DNA of 64,000 nucleotides from Lichenostomus cassidix (lineage: Eukaryota > Chordata > Aves > Passeriformes > Meliphagidae), in contig CM039211.1 of assembly GCA_008360975.2 (NCBI GenBank), positions 4,905,522 through 4,969,521 of the forward strand, read 5' to 3'. Position 1 is the first letter of the stretch, and every line of letters starts with the position of its first letter. Positions 19,001-33,600 of this stretch are shown in pieces. Under the pieces are notes generated by a model. The model did no database searches. It was given only the letters and a program-made list of their open reading frames with translations, and had not been told where the DNA came from. The position numbers and the translations under genes are program-made.

Positions 19001-22000
19001 CTTAGGGTGTATTTTCTTTTTTTAGATTAAAAAAATCTTTTTTTCAATTAAAAAATATGGGAAGAAGGAAAAAGAATGCAAAAAATTTTGTTTTGTTTTT
19101 AACTAGTAAAGCAGGGTAGATGTAATTACATTTTTTTCTGCCAGTAAAGTTAGGGCATTACAAGCATCACAAACAAACTTTACACCATTTCTGGGATCGA
19201 TTCTGGTTGTGAAACACCTGAGTTTGTGTCAGCAGTGGTTGAGTGTTTCTGGCTTTGTTTGGACTGGAGCAGGAGCACCCCCTCCTTGTCCCCACCCAGC
19301 CAGCCCTCCTTACCTCCTGCCTGAGACTGAGGAGCTGCTTTCGAGCGAGAGCTGCCACTTTAGCACAGGGACAAGGCTGTCCCTCAGCAGCACTGCAGCT
19401 GCAGGCTCCGAGCACCGCCAGCTTGGAACACAAAACAAACACAGGTAAGGATCTGCTTACGGAAATGCCAGCAAAAAAAATCCTGAAACTACACAGGGAG
19501 CATCAGTCGGCTGGAGCAAGGTGGAGAGGTGCAGGTGATTGCCTCTGACTCACGATGAGAGGTGTGTTTTTCAGGCAAAACCTGACAGCTGGGTGTGCCA
19601 CGCCCTGCAGAGCTCACTGGGGTATTACTGAGCTCAGTAAAGCACGAGAAAGCAGGGTTTAAGGGCTAGGAAGAAGAAAAATAAGAATCATGGCTTGTGA
19701 AAAGTAGCTTGACTCTTCTCTCTGATCTTTCTTTGCAAGGTGGACCATTAAGAAGAAAACTGATTAACAAGCATGCAAAGGCATATTCTAATTAGCTAAA
19801 AACAGGTCCAAAATAAGGGACATGTAATGAGCAATGAATCTTCTCTATGTATTTTGAACACAGACATAGCTTTGAAGCAGCCACTTTGAAAAATACGTGA
19901 GCAATACTTACTTCAAGACCTGTAAAATCAGTAATGTCACTTTTGTTCAATGACATGTTCTCCTGAACAACCTTCTGTTGTTTCACATCTAGCATTGCAA
20001 GGAATTCCGAGCACTGCTGGTTCAAAACTATAAAATAAAACAAGGAAAGAGATGACAAGAATCTGCCGTTCTGGTTTCTTCATTTTTGAGTTCAACTACA
20101 TCCAACTGAAGCAGTTTTATAATTCAAGCATCAGTTCGGGAACACGATGAGAGTGTAGAAGTAGAAACTTGTACCCCAGTTGTTTTTCCTTCTGTGTTCT
20201 TCCAGAAGTAATGACCCACTTAGAGAGACACCATTTCCTGTATTGCTCTGCCTCAGGACTGAGTGCTCATCTCTTTGTACACTTGTAAGTCAGGCAGCTG
20301 CTCATTTAGAACAGCACAACATTGGGGAAATAATGATTTAAGTCAGCCATTTTAAAGCTTTCTGGAAGGCAAAAATAATGGAGAGGGACTTGAGCCCTCT
20401 GGTCCAGTGTCTGCCCTAGCTGCTGTTGCCTCCTTTCCAGTTTAATTTGCAGGCTTCTGCATATCCACTAAGATCAGCTGCCAGTAACAAGAGACTGATC
20501 CCCACAGGAAGCTTCCATCATAGCTAAATCCTCAATTATTCCTGGAAAACAGAAGAATAGCTGTTGGTGGCTTACTTGCATTTTCAGCTTTAAGTGTTTT
20601 GACTTCTTCTGTCCTCAGTTTCAATGCTTCCCTAAGAGCTGCATTTTCACAGTATATCCTGCAGAAGTTAGAAAAAGGCTTTATTATATTTTTTAAATGT
20701 TTTAAATGGGCACTCAAATAATAATTAAAAAATAACCTGTAAAAACATGGTATCTAATATTTCTGCAAATTAAAATTAGGATTACTTAAAAGATGGAAGA
20801 AAAAAAATCAAAAGTGCAAGGAGTTGAATATTAGCTTTGACAAGATATTAACCATGGAGCATCATTCCAGCAGTTTTCTCACTTCTAGTATTTTTTATGG
20901 AAAAGGTGGTAATATTTTCCCACAACACCTGCACCAGTAATCTGTGTTCTATGGTTAGAGGGAATTCTGCTGGCCAGGGGCTGATCAGCAATGTGCCAGT
21001 GGTGCTGAACCAGGCCAGGGCAGCAGGGAGCAGCAGGCTCTGTGCTCACTCCAGGGTGCTCTGCCACCCCACACCAAGGGCTGCTCAAACAGCCTCACCC
21101 TGCTCCCAACACCACTCCCTCACACTTCAAACACCTCCAACTGTGCTCAAATTAATGTCTAAACAAAGACAAAACTTTTAAAAGCCTCAAAAAACCAAAA
21201 CCTACGAACAAAAACCACAAAACCAACGTCCACAAACAAACTAAAAAAAAAAAAAACCAAAAAAATAAACAAACAAAAAACCCCACAAAGAAACCAAAAT
21301 CCCCACAAAAACCAGAACAACAAATCAGAAAGAAACCAACAACAACAAAACCAAACAAACAAACAAAAAATTCATGTGTAAGTAGCCAGTGCCAACAGCT
21401 TTACCAAGAGATGAGTTAAAGTGCCATATTCCCATTAGAAATGCGAAGAAATTGGTAATTATGAACCTCTGAAATACTTGCTAAAAATTTGTTACTTTCT
21501 TGAAAGAACAAAACCAGTATTAGAGATGTGACAGCTCTGGTCTGTAAACCTCCTGTAGTCTGAATCCTGTTTTCAAGAACAGCTGTGCCTTTAGGTGTTG
21601 CAACCTGAGAACACACAATATGCACTGATAATGCATTTTTCCTTGAAGTATTTCCCTCTTGAACAGAACAGTGGCAATCTGATGTCCTAAATGTCAAAGC
21701 AATACAATTTATTTGGTGCATCTCCTCAGCTGTCAGTAAATACAGCCTGGTCCAAATTATTTCACTTGGGAAAAAACAATGAAAAAGGCACATTCTCCTT
21801 GTCCTGCTGTCTCAGATGTCAGAAAACGATCAGAAAAATATCAGATGTTTTGCAAAGCAGGCTGAGCCCCGTGACTTTCAGACTTCTGAAGCAATGTCTC
21901 TATTTTTCAACAGTCAACACCAGTTTTGTGGCTCCAAACTGCACAGCTACACTCCCAACCTTCTCTGTCAGGAAAGCCAGAGGGCTTTTCAAGAGGCATC

Positions 22001-25000
22001 CTTTGATGGATGTATCTATGGAATAATTTGTAAACTTCTGGCATATTCTTTGATTCAAAGTGGAAACATTTTAAAATAAAAATACATGCTAAATTACAAC
22101 AACAGGAATAACAGTAACAAATAATGACAATAGCAACTCCTCTGATGGGCAGACTTCAGAGGTACAATTTCTACATGCAAATAAACGAGTCTGCTGGTCC
22201 TGTTTTTCAAGGTCTGTTACACATTATTAGTTTAGTGCCTCTGGCACATTCTGCTTGCCCAACCACACCTGCTGTCCACCCTGAGTGACTCTTATTTAAA
22301 CACAAAACCTGTTGATCAGCCTCTCTCCAAAGCACTCTGTTTTACCTGTACTCATGCCCAGATCTACAGTGCAAGACAATAAAGAAACGATTAACCAGGA
22401 AATTATATTTCCACATGCATGCACATACCATTATTTTCTCTGCCTTGTCTACAGGTAAGGTAAATAAGGATAATCAGCCTCCAGCTGGCTAACGTCATAG
22501 GATGAAAATAAAAACTCAGCCTACCAAAGCCAGCCTACAGACATGTTAAAAAAAAAATAAACTGGGACAATGATTCTTGAAGTTCTCATTGAAAAATACA
22601 AGTGTGACTAGTGTGAAAATCAAAGTCTTCCAAAATTTGAAAGGAAATTAGGAAAAATATAAAACCCCCAAAGAACCAGAGGAAGCAAGTTTGGAACAGA
22701 AAAAAGATGACATAGAGCACTCAATGCAATTAAAAAAACTAAAACAAAAGCCCCAAGAATATACAGTGTAAGTCAAATACCTGTCATATTTCTCTGTCCA
22801 CGTGTCTTCTATTTTTTTAAATCTGTCCTGATCAAATTCAATTTCCCATTGCAAAATATTTATTTCCTGTGGAAACAAAAGAGCAGCTCATTCCAGGGTT
22901 CCCATCAAAAGGAAGACGGGTGCTGGGTTTGGCAGAGATCTCAGTGACCAGTGACAATGACAATCTGTGACACTACTAATAGCAAATTTGGTGCCAGACA
23001 GCAAAGTTTCTGCATCACTGTGGATTCCAGTCTCTGCTGCAGAACTATTGCTTCTAGAGGCCTACAACAAATTCAAACCCACACTGTCACATTTTCCTGT
23101 CCCACTCCTATTATGGGGAACAGAACAATAGTAGGGGGAACAAAGCAAAAAACTCAGTTTAACAAGGCAACTCAATGCCACTTTGCTCCTTCTCCTCATC
23201 TTTCCTGTGAAAACTAGGAACATATTTCTTAGAGTCCTTGGGAAGTCTCATATGAATGACTGAGGAGTTGTGTAGCTCACTCTGAACAACTGAAACCCAC
23301 AGCAAACACCAGCTGAAAGTACAGGAAGAACTCTGGTAATTTTCAGATATTATTTGTACATACTATAGCATGAGAAGGTCTAGATCAAAAGAGTGATACA
23401 CTAATATTTCCCTTTCTACTAAAAAGGAACAGGAACTCTTTCACAAACGCCCTGTTTTTAATGTCAGGTTTGCACTGATTTAAATAAACAGTCTGATAAC
23501 CACTTTTAATAGCCATGGGCTTCTCTGTGTGAAGGAAACACCCACTTACCTTCTCTAGAGTCCTCTTTTCTTCCTCAGTTTTCTGAAGCATTGCTTTTGT
23601 ATGACTTGTGGCTTTATCAAATACTGCCTGCAAAATTAAAAGAAAACCAAACAACAAACTCCCAAAATGCAACTCTGTCAAATACTGTGATTAAATTGAC
23701 TTAATTTTCAGTGCTATACCTAAAGGAGTTCACACTTGTAGTTAAACAGCAGTGTGAGAGTTACAAACACTAGCAACTTGCTTGTGAGCCCGAGAGGGTT
23801 CTGATTTCAAGTCACTAACTCACATAACAAACTTGGGTTTAAATCCCATAAACTCTGCTACTGAAAATTCAGCACCATTTAACGTGAGATCGTGGCTCAT
23901 GCAGAAAATCACATCTTAATAAACACGGTTACAACAGACCCAAGCTTTCACACAGGTCTAATTTGCTGCAAACGTCTGAGGACAGAAAATGCACAGCTAG
24001 AAATGGGTTATGTAAGATAGGCTAAATCCCAGGAACTGATTTCAACAGAATTCGTTATGAAAGAGAATAAAAGCATTACAAACGATGAACAAAAGGATGA
24101 CCTGACATTTAAGCCATCCTGTGCTCTAGGGCAACAGATGGAGCAGTTAACACAAAATACTAATGCTTTGCCCCAGGATTCTAAGCACTGGTAAAAGCTT
24201 TAATATAAGGGACTGGGAAAAGGCCTTAATTTTATGTTTAACAGATAAATCCTCAAGGACCCTCAAAGATAAAATTATGAGAATTGCTACAACAGTGAAG
24301 TCTTCTTAAATAACACGCTAGTCCCAGTAAATTGTAGAGCCAAGTCTGTAGGCACCTGCAGAGTCAATGATTTAAATTGCAGCTCTGGCAAGGCCTTAAA
24401 GTTTTTGAGGTTTTGATGAGGAGTAGCAGAAGATTTCCTGTGCTTTCCTTCTGTTACCACCAAGTACCAAGTGATTTCTGAACAGCTCCTACCATGCTCT
24501 GCAGAATTCTTAGGGCTTCATCTTTTCCTTCAAGCTGTCTTTGAGATGCTTCAAGCTCAACTTTCAAAATTTCAACTTCCTGAAGTAAAAAAGAAGTAGA
24601 TACACTGAGTAAAGGCCTGGGTAATGCTGTTAAGATTTGACTTATACAGAAATGTAAATTTGCCCTCCTCAAAAAACAAACCTCTGTTTTACCTATATGA
24701 TGTCTCTTCATGGGCTTACCTCAGATTAAAGAACACAGTGCAGATGAAATCTCTCTTTTTACAGCTGAAGTTGTTGGCTGTGATGCCAACAACTCAACAC
24801 ATTTAACAACAGTAAAACAAAAATGTAGGGGTAACTACCTTGCAACAAATGCAGACTAAAAATCCAAAGATTGTTTACGCTGCAGATTTTCAAGACCCAG
24901 TGGTTAATGAAAAAATAACATCTGGAAAAGTACACCACCACCTTCAATATTCTCTATATCTTTAAAATACTTTCTCTGACCCCTCAAAAAAACCACAAAC

Positions 25001-26586
25001 AAACAAAACCCCCAGAATATAAAGTGCACCTCACACTGTGATTTCCTGCCTTAAAATGTAATGAAGCTTCCAACTACCACTTTTATTTCAAGAGCCTGGA
25101 TCCTCCCAAGTCTTGCTACATTGGAAGGAAATGCAGATTTGTAGAGCAGCACCCTTGGCACTGTTACCAACCTCTAGAGCTTCCCGAAGTTGTTGCTTTA
25201 GTTCTTCATTTGACACTTCAGTATTAGATTCTGTAGGATTAATAGAAGATATTAAATTATTAAGATATTGTAATATTTTAAAAATAATTTTAAAAAGTGA
25301 GGCTTTTACCCTGAAAACAGGTAACATTCAAAGATGATTTCTCATCTTTGTGTTTTGGGGTTTTTTTTGTGTGGAGCTAATAAACTGATATAAGAAATAC
25401 ATAAATACAAACTTCAAAGACATTGCTTCACAGTTAAAGAAGTGAAATGGGGGAAAAACATCTGTTGCAAAGAGATATAAAGACAAATATTTTATCATTT
25501 CCTCTAAAATAAACCCAAGACAATTGCCATCTTGCTTTGAAAAAATAATTTTTTAGATTCTTTTCCGAGTGTAACTTTTCAACAACCAGACTGAACAGTA
25601 GTTAGCACTACTTAGAAGTAGGGGCAATTTTCAAGAGAGATAGCTAGCTCAGCTTACTAGAGAGAGGATAATGGGGAAATGTTTAAAGGAGAGAAGTAAG
25701 CAAGTTACACAGAAATACCTCAGTTAAAATATTAAAAATTGGCAGGAGAGCAGCTGGACTGTAATGAACAACACTGCCTGCAATTGATTGTTTTTACAGC
25801 AACACTACCTTCACAAAAGAAGAAGATGAATGCCAATGCAGGTTCTAGAAACAACTTCCTAAGGTAAGGCAATTCACAAATTTCAACTAAAGGGCAAGCA
25901 AGATTTTGAATATTTAGCCAGAAGCTTTAGATGCCATCTTTAGGAAGGCTTAAATTTACTTAAACCAGGAATCCAAGCAATTCCATTAAACTTCATGGAC
26001 ACATATATACCTATGTAGGTACACACACCACGAGATGCTCTTTGCTAAATGTCACTTTCAAATGCAAAAATAAAGAATTGAAAACTGAACATTTTTCAGT
26101 AGTAATGGTCAGGGCCTCAACCACTAAAAAGCAATTCTGGTAGTGATGTTCTGGGAGGAAGGTGAAGGATCCCAGCAGGCACTGGAAGCCTCTAGGGATA
26201 TTGGCAAGTGGTTTCAATTAAACTTGATGACACTTGTGAAGCAGCTGAGTGGCTCCCTTCACTAACAGAATTTTTTCTCACAGTGAATAATTAACTTCCA
26301 AATTACTCTTACCACAGCTATTCTGTCGTGAGGAACTAGCAGCAGGTTTTTTGAGTGATCCATCGTAAAAACTGTTTCGTTTTGGACCAGGAAGAGCTGC
26401 AACATCACTTTCTTCCACTCCCTTTGCTGACAAGGGGGAATTACAAGCCTTTCCAGACCCCTTCCTACATCTGATTGAATAGGAATTTTGTAAGTTTTCC
26501 CCTTCATAAACACCTCCTGGTCTTCTCCCAAGTCCATTTCCCAAGTCTCCACATGTCATGTCATCATCCTCTTCTGCTTCCTCCAT
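16082..26586 (-). CDS. CCDC125: CCDC125, coiled-coil domain protein
   Basis: Coiled-coil protein implicated in cell motility control in mammals (family knowledge; mechanism poorly known). Coding exons, all phase-consistent: 26586-26313, 25230-25172, 24579-24493, 23627-23550, 22866-22781, 20658-20576, 20027-19912, 19421-19314, 18286-18115, 16959-16826, 16726-16082, about 613 aa. Recognised blocks are DDDMTCGDLGNGLGRRPGG near the N-terminus, VELEASQRQLEGKDEALRIL, LQWEIEFDQDRFKKIEDTW, VLNQQCSEFLAMLDVKQQK, LAVLGAC with PCPCA, YIMADAFRIAFEQQLM and NDKEEALAHQRKVSYMLARA. ATG 26586 is the first in-frame ATG; a TAG lies upstream just before a GTG. After the conserved YMLARA block the frame does not resemble the mammalian C-terminus. 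It stays open through a 45-bp minisatellite to the stop at 16082, making the protein roughly 100 residues longer than the mammalian form. The extension could be real or could be hidden by an unseen splice. Confidence 0.93.
16201..16540. repeat. 45-bp minisatellite within the last CCDC125 exon
   Basis: About seven copies of a 45-bp unit (CACGGCAGGGAGGTGTTCTC, then a variable CAGACGGAGCCATTCCTGCA part, then TGGGG). Five copies are 45 bp. Two are variants lengthened by 9 bp or ending in diverged sequence, so the length changes stay in multiples of three. Read on the minus strand in the CCDC125 frame, each unit encodes a 15-residue repeat (AGMAPSGEHLPAVPR). Because 45 is divisible by 3, frames on both strands look open. 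Confidence 0.9.
17793..17890 (-). mobile_element. CR1 fragment in CCDC125 intron
   Basis: Matches the reverse-complement CR1 3' end: AATCACGGAATGG, GAAGGGACCTTAAAGCTCAT and CACTAGACCAGGTTGCTCAA. Short and diverged. Confidence 0.85.
21175..21372. repeat. A/C-rich simple repeat
   Basis: About 200 bp of CAAAA/ACCAAAA/ACAAAC words with almost no G on the plus strand, in a CCDC125 intron. Long open frames on the complementary strand here are low-complexity artefacts (Phe/Leu/Val-rich). Confidence 0.85.
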
Positions 26587-26639
26587 CTTCTCCTCGAGTA
26601 TTTTCGGATTTTTGGTTGGTTTGGGTTTTTTTCCTGACT

Positions 26640-27060
26640 GAGGGCTCTTCACCTACCGGCGAACAGCGCCTCCCGCCACGCCAGTGTTTTATCTGGAAAA
26701 ACAGGAAAGCTCCGTATTTACAGCAGCAGGGCGAGACCCGAGCGAGGAACGCGGAGCTGCCGGAGCGCGGCGGGTCGGGGCTGCCGAAACCACGGCTGCC
26801 GCCCGCGGTACAACCCCGGACACCCCCGGGACACCCCCGGGACACCCACGGGGACAGCCCTGGGACACCCCCGGGGACACACCCGCGACACGCCCGGCAC
26901 ACCCCCGGCCCGCAGCCCGGCCGGAGCCCCCGACCCACCTGCAGCCCGCTGCGGGCGGTGCCGGTCCCGCCCCGGGGCGGGATGGACCGAGCGCTCCGGG
27001 AGCTCCCCGGAGGCTCCTCGGAAGGAGGGGTTTGTTTATTTTTACTTTTTATTAGCGGGC
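26640..27060 (-). promoter_or_regulatory. CpG-island promoter of CCDC125
   Basis: GC-rich, CpG-dense segment immediately upstream of the first CCDC125 coding exon. It includes a tandem GGGACACCCCC-type repeat at about 26,815-26,915. No other start lies nearby on the plus strand, so it is assigned to CCDC125. Confidence 0.65.
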
Positions 27061-28333
27061 CATAGTGTGCCTGCAGCCCCGTGCCCGGCACAGCTCTGAC
27101 CAGCGTCCGGCTGCTCGAGGGAACTCGGCCTGAGGTTTCCAGGCGTGGTCACTTGGTCACTCCGAATGTTCTCACGGACTGGGGCTGTCCTGACACTCAC
27201 AGAGCACCCTCCACTTGTTTCCTACTCCAGTCCAACCTCTTCCCGAGTTTCCACAATGCCCGAGCCCGTTTCTCCAAGGAAACTCACTATTTGTCACCAT
27301 TTCGGTTTATAATATCATCAAATTGCTGATGCAGTATTGCTCTGCAAGTGCCACCAAAAAAAAAAATCCCAATAGCAAATCTGGAATAAGCATGTAACAA
27401 TAACACTCTTTACAGCAGAAATTTTAAAGAAAGTTGTTTTACTATGCAAACTCATGTATAGAAAGGGTTTATAAGCAAGCACCTCCGACAGAATCTTTCA
27501 CAAGGCTTACTTTGCAAGCAGCTTTTCACCACAGAAAGGTTTTCTCTTCCTTGTCCAGCCCTGCCCCCCTGGGGCCCAGGCTTTAATAGCAATTACAACA
27601 AATGGCTGACAGGCTCTTAATCGTGACCACGTTTAGGATCACTGCAGCTTTATCCTGACAAGGGATGCATCTCATGGGCAAACTTGCAGTGATGTCTACT
27701 CTCCATGACTGGGACAGGGGTTGGGGAACACAGAGAAAAAGGAAAAGCAAAGTTTATTGTTAGACACTCCACACCAGTGCAGACATAGCTCATGTTTCCT
27801 GACACATGAAGGAAACTACAAAGCTCTGTGCAATCATTTTAAAACAACCCTCTCACCATGTCACTCCTTTTCCCTGCAGAACAAAGGACCCACTCTAACC
27901 TGTACCAAACCCCCTCACTCTGCACTATCCTCACACACAAAAGGACACAGTGCAGCACAGCACGTTTCAGTCTCACAACTCAGCATCACACTAACTCCTT
28001 TCCAGGACACTCTCCCACCCTCTGGAAATCAAAAGTGCCTCAAGTGCCACCAGTTATCAGGATTTTACAGTTTTCTTGTGGGGAATTCATAGTTTGGTTT
28101 TAATTGTAAGATCCAAAGAATTCTCAGGTATTGAACACAGCTCCTGCTACTCAGGGCACCTGTGCCATCTTCATCCTTTCACTCACTTGTATCAGCTCTC
28201 CTGTTGCCTCTCCAGGGTGCTGTTTGTTACAAACCCTCACAACCTGACTACTCTGAACCGTTTTCTACTCCCCAGCCACGTTCAGCTGCAACAAAATCCA
28301 AACTCATTTATAATACAAAAACTACAAGTGTCA
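27061..28333. other. Intergenic, CCDC125 promoter to AK6 3' end
   Basis: No coding exon, RNA gene or clear mobile element seen. A separate TAF9 gene, which in mammals shares first exons with AK6, is not found here or elsewhere between 26.6 and 30.7 kb. Confidence 0.6.
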
Positions 28334-28339
28334 TTTATT
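28334..28339 (-). terminator. Poly(A) signal of AK6
   Basis: AATAAA on the minus strand, about 50 nt past the AK6 stop codon. Confidence 0.7.
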
Positions 28340-28388
28340 AAACCCTCCCTCCCAAGAAGAGATCCAGCAGTTACTGTTTCACCCAAAG

Positions 28389-30298
<1,910 letters not shown>

Positions 30299-30671
30299 GC
30301 CGCCCGTCGCCTTGGAGACACGTGCGCGGGGCCCTTCGCCTCCGCCGGCGCGCACCGATGGCGTCACCGCGCCGCCCGGCGCGCCGCGGACAGCTAAGGG
30401 CCGGAGGGCAGGAAGGACCCCTCGGGCCGTGTGAGGGACGCGGCCCGGTTCCGCCGCGCCCGGAGCGCCGAGAGCGCCGAGCACCGGGCAGACCGAGCAG
30501 CGCTCCCGCCGAGCGCCGGGCAGACCGGGCAGCGCTCCCGCCGAGCGCACCGGGCACACCGCCCCATCTCCCGGGCAGCGCTCCCGCCGAGCGCCGGCCC
30601 GCACCGAGCCCCGGGGCACGCAGCCCCAGCCCCGGGAGCGGGGGCCGCAGCGGAGCGCTCCCCGGGCGAGG
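30299..30671. promoter_or_regulatory. Shared bidirectional CpG promoter of AK6 and RAD17
   Basis: 373 bp separate the divergent ATGs of AK6 (30298, minus) and RAD17 (30672, plus). The segment is CpG-dense with no TATA box seen. It contains three near copies of a 20-odd-bp word (GGGCAGCGCTCCCGCCGAGC) at about 30,502-30,592. Head-to-head spacing this short normally means co-initiation from one nucleosome-free region. The transcription starts themselves are not visible. Confidence 0.75.
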
Positions 30672-33600
30672 ATGTCCGGCAGCGGCCCGGGAAGGCCGGC
30701 GGAGGTGGGTCTGGCGCGGAGCTCTCGGTTCCTCCGTGCGGGCAGTCTGTCCTTTCCCGGGGGCTGCTCTGTGTTTTGCTGAGAGCTCTGGTTTGGGGTG
30801 GCTGTGTGCGGAAGGAAAGGGATTCCCTCCCTGTGTTCCTCGTGCGGAGGCACTGCGGGTGAGTCCCAAGCCCGGCCGAGCCCGCTGTGTGACAGTAGCG
30901 GTGCGGAGGCGCCGGGGCGCAGCGGGAGCTGCGGGCAGTTCACCAGACACGCTCCCGCCGGGTAGCCAGGTGCAGGAGCCATCCCCAAAAGCTCCCGCAA
31001 GCCCCGCTGCAGCCCCTCCCGGCTCTGCACACACCGCAGGGAGCAGTCTGGCTGCGGCTGCATCCATCCCAGCCCCAGGGCTGGTCACTTGTCCGTGTGG
31101 GAAGGATCGGACAGATGTCACTGAGCCCTGACACAGCAGGGTGGAGTCTGCCAAACCAGATATATTCTGCAAATGTATTTGATGATCGTCAGACAAAGAG
31201 ATTTTAATCAGAATAATTCACTACACAGCGTAGGCACTCTAACCAGTGCTGCAGAGCACTGAAATATGAATGTACAAATATGGTTATCTCAAGAGTGGAA
31301 GTATGAAGTGAAGGCTGGCCTCGATGATCTTGGAGGTCTTCTCCAACCTCAATGATTCTGTGGTTCTGAATATTGAAGTAACTGTAGTAAAACCAGGAAA
31401 GCCAATTATTAAATAGAGGTTGATGTTTCTCACAGACTGTGGGCATTTGGCTGAGCCTTGAGCAGTGACCTTGAGGAGCAGCTCCACTCCAGGCAGGAAT
31501 CTCTACACCTTCCAAGAAGGGAAATGTCAGGAGATGCTGCTGTTGAAGTGTGGGAATGGGCTTTTATAATCTGAGCTGCTGCCCTGTCAGTGAGATGTGC
31601 CCAGGCTGTGCCAGCTCAGCAGCTCTGGAGAAGTTCTCAGTGGTGTCGCTTGGTTGTTCCTTTCTCTGGGGATTTTACCAGCTCTGCCACAGCTGCAGCT
31701 CCCTGTCAGGATGCTGAACTTGGTGAGGGAGGAGTCAGGCTGGCTCCAGCATGATTCACCCCAAAAGCAGCCTGCCTGCCCTTCCTCAGTGACCACTGGG
31801 GGCTTTGCAAGCAGGGCCTTGTTGGAGCTGTTGCACTCAGTTTCAGGCAGAGCCTCCTGCTACACCCAGCTCTCAGACAGTGTTCTGCCTGCCAGCACTG
31901 TGCTGTGTTGGTGTATGAGGTGTGTACACTGTAGTTTCACAGCCCTTTTTGGGTGTTGTGTCTGTTTGTCACTCCCATGTTCACAGGGGCTGGTGGCATC
32001 CAGCCTGTTAGCCTTGCACTGAGAGGCTGCTGTGACCCTGTGTTGTTGGGGCTTTGGGAGGTGGCTCTGGGGGCAGCTCTGCAGCCCTGAACCAGCTGTG
32101 TGCTCCTCAAACCCAGAAGGGAGTGCTGCTGCTGTTACCAGCACCAGTCCTGGTCACTGCCAGCGAGCTCTGCCTCAGCCCGAGCTGCCCAGGGCAGCAA
32201 ACACTCCCTGATTTGGTTGTGGTGCCTCACCAACTGTCCTCTGCCATCTATTTCTAACTTCTAAATACAAATGGTTGCATTGTAAATAGTAACGAAAAAG
32301 GGGAAAAAGTGCCACATACTGAAAACTACAGAGACAGTGTGAACATGACCTTCATGTAAGATTGGTCTGAGTAAGCTGATGCTACTTTTTCATTCTTTCT
32401 TAATACTGTAGTTTTGATGTGTGTTTGTGGAGTTCTCAACTTGTTCTGATTTGCCAGTTTGCTGCAAAATACTCCTGGCATGATGATGGTCTGGTTTTTT
32501 GGGTTTTTTTTAATGACTGAATAATCACAGCCCAGTTGTAGTTGGAGGCACCATAAAACCATCCAGTGCTACCCCCTGCCGTGGGCACAGACACCTCCCA
32601 CTATCTGAGGTTGCTTCAAGTGCTGTCCAACCTGGCCTTGGGTACTGCATTGATAAAAATCTCCAATTTTCTAGAGCTAGCTGTGCCCAGCTGAGGGCAG
32701 AGGCATGCTGCATTACGACCAAAACGTTTATGTTTCTCCAGGTGACAGATTGGCTGGCAAATTCATTTGATGACTTCTTTGGAAACACAAGTATTCCCTC
32801 TTGTGCAGCTCCTGTGAAGCCACTGAAAGACATCTCTGGCAGAGGCCGTCGTCAGAAGCAGAAGAACCCGAGCGCCGTGCCAGAGAACAGCAAACCCAGA
32901 GCTCCTCCCAGGAAAAGAGCGAAGCCATCTGCTGTGGATCTGCCCTGTTCCAAGTCCAGGCAGAGCCAGAGCCAGTGCCAGGATGAGCTGCCGTGGGTGG
33001 AGAGATACAGACCTGAAACTCAGGTGCAGGAGCTCCTCCGAGTGCCACTCTATAGTGACATCACAGGGACACGTTTGCTTCTGTCCATAGCCTGCACTGC
33101 TCAGGCTCTCACCATACCCTGTTTTGGTAAAGCAAAAGGGCTCTGGGTCATTTATTCACTGCCAGACAGTGCATAAAGCCAGACTTCAGTGAGCTCTTTA
33201 TCTGTAGGAGACACATGTTCCCCCAGGCTTCCTGAGACGTCGTTTCCTGTCATTCCACTTGTAAACTTTTGAACCAGTTACTGAATTCCAGAGACATCCA
33301 ATAGTTCCAAGCACTGGGAAGACCCAGCTGTGTGGGATTTGCAGAAATTCCAAAAACCTGTGCAGTATTAGAGTAAAAATGTAAAAAGGACCAGCTCCAG
33401 CAATATCTATGAAGCATCTGGACATAAACAGACAAGGCTGTAGTGTTATTACTTATAGAATAATAAATAGCTCATTATTTCTGAACTACAAAGAATGGAA
33501 TACTGAGTGTTTGAGGAAACAGGTTGATATGATCATCCTTAACTGTGCACACATGTAACTGCAACACACACCAACATGTCTGTTCATGTTTTAGTCAGCA

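Noticed and set aside
21152..21362. Two Phe/Val/Leu-rich frames that look like membrane proteins
   Set aside because: Complement of an A/C-rich simple repeat.
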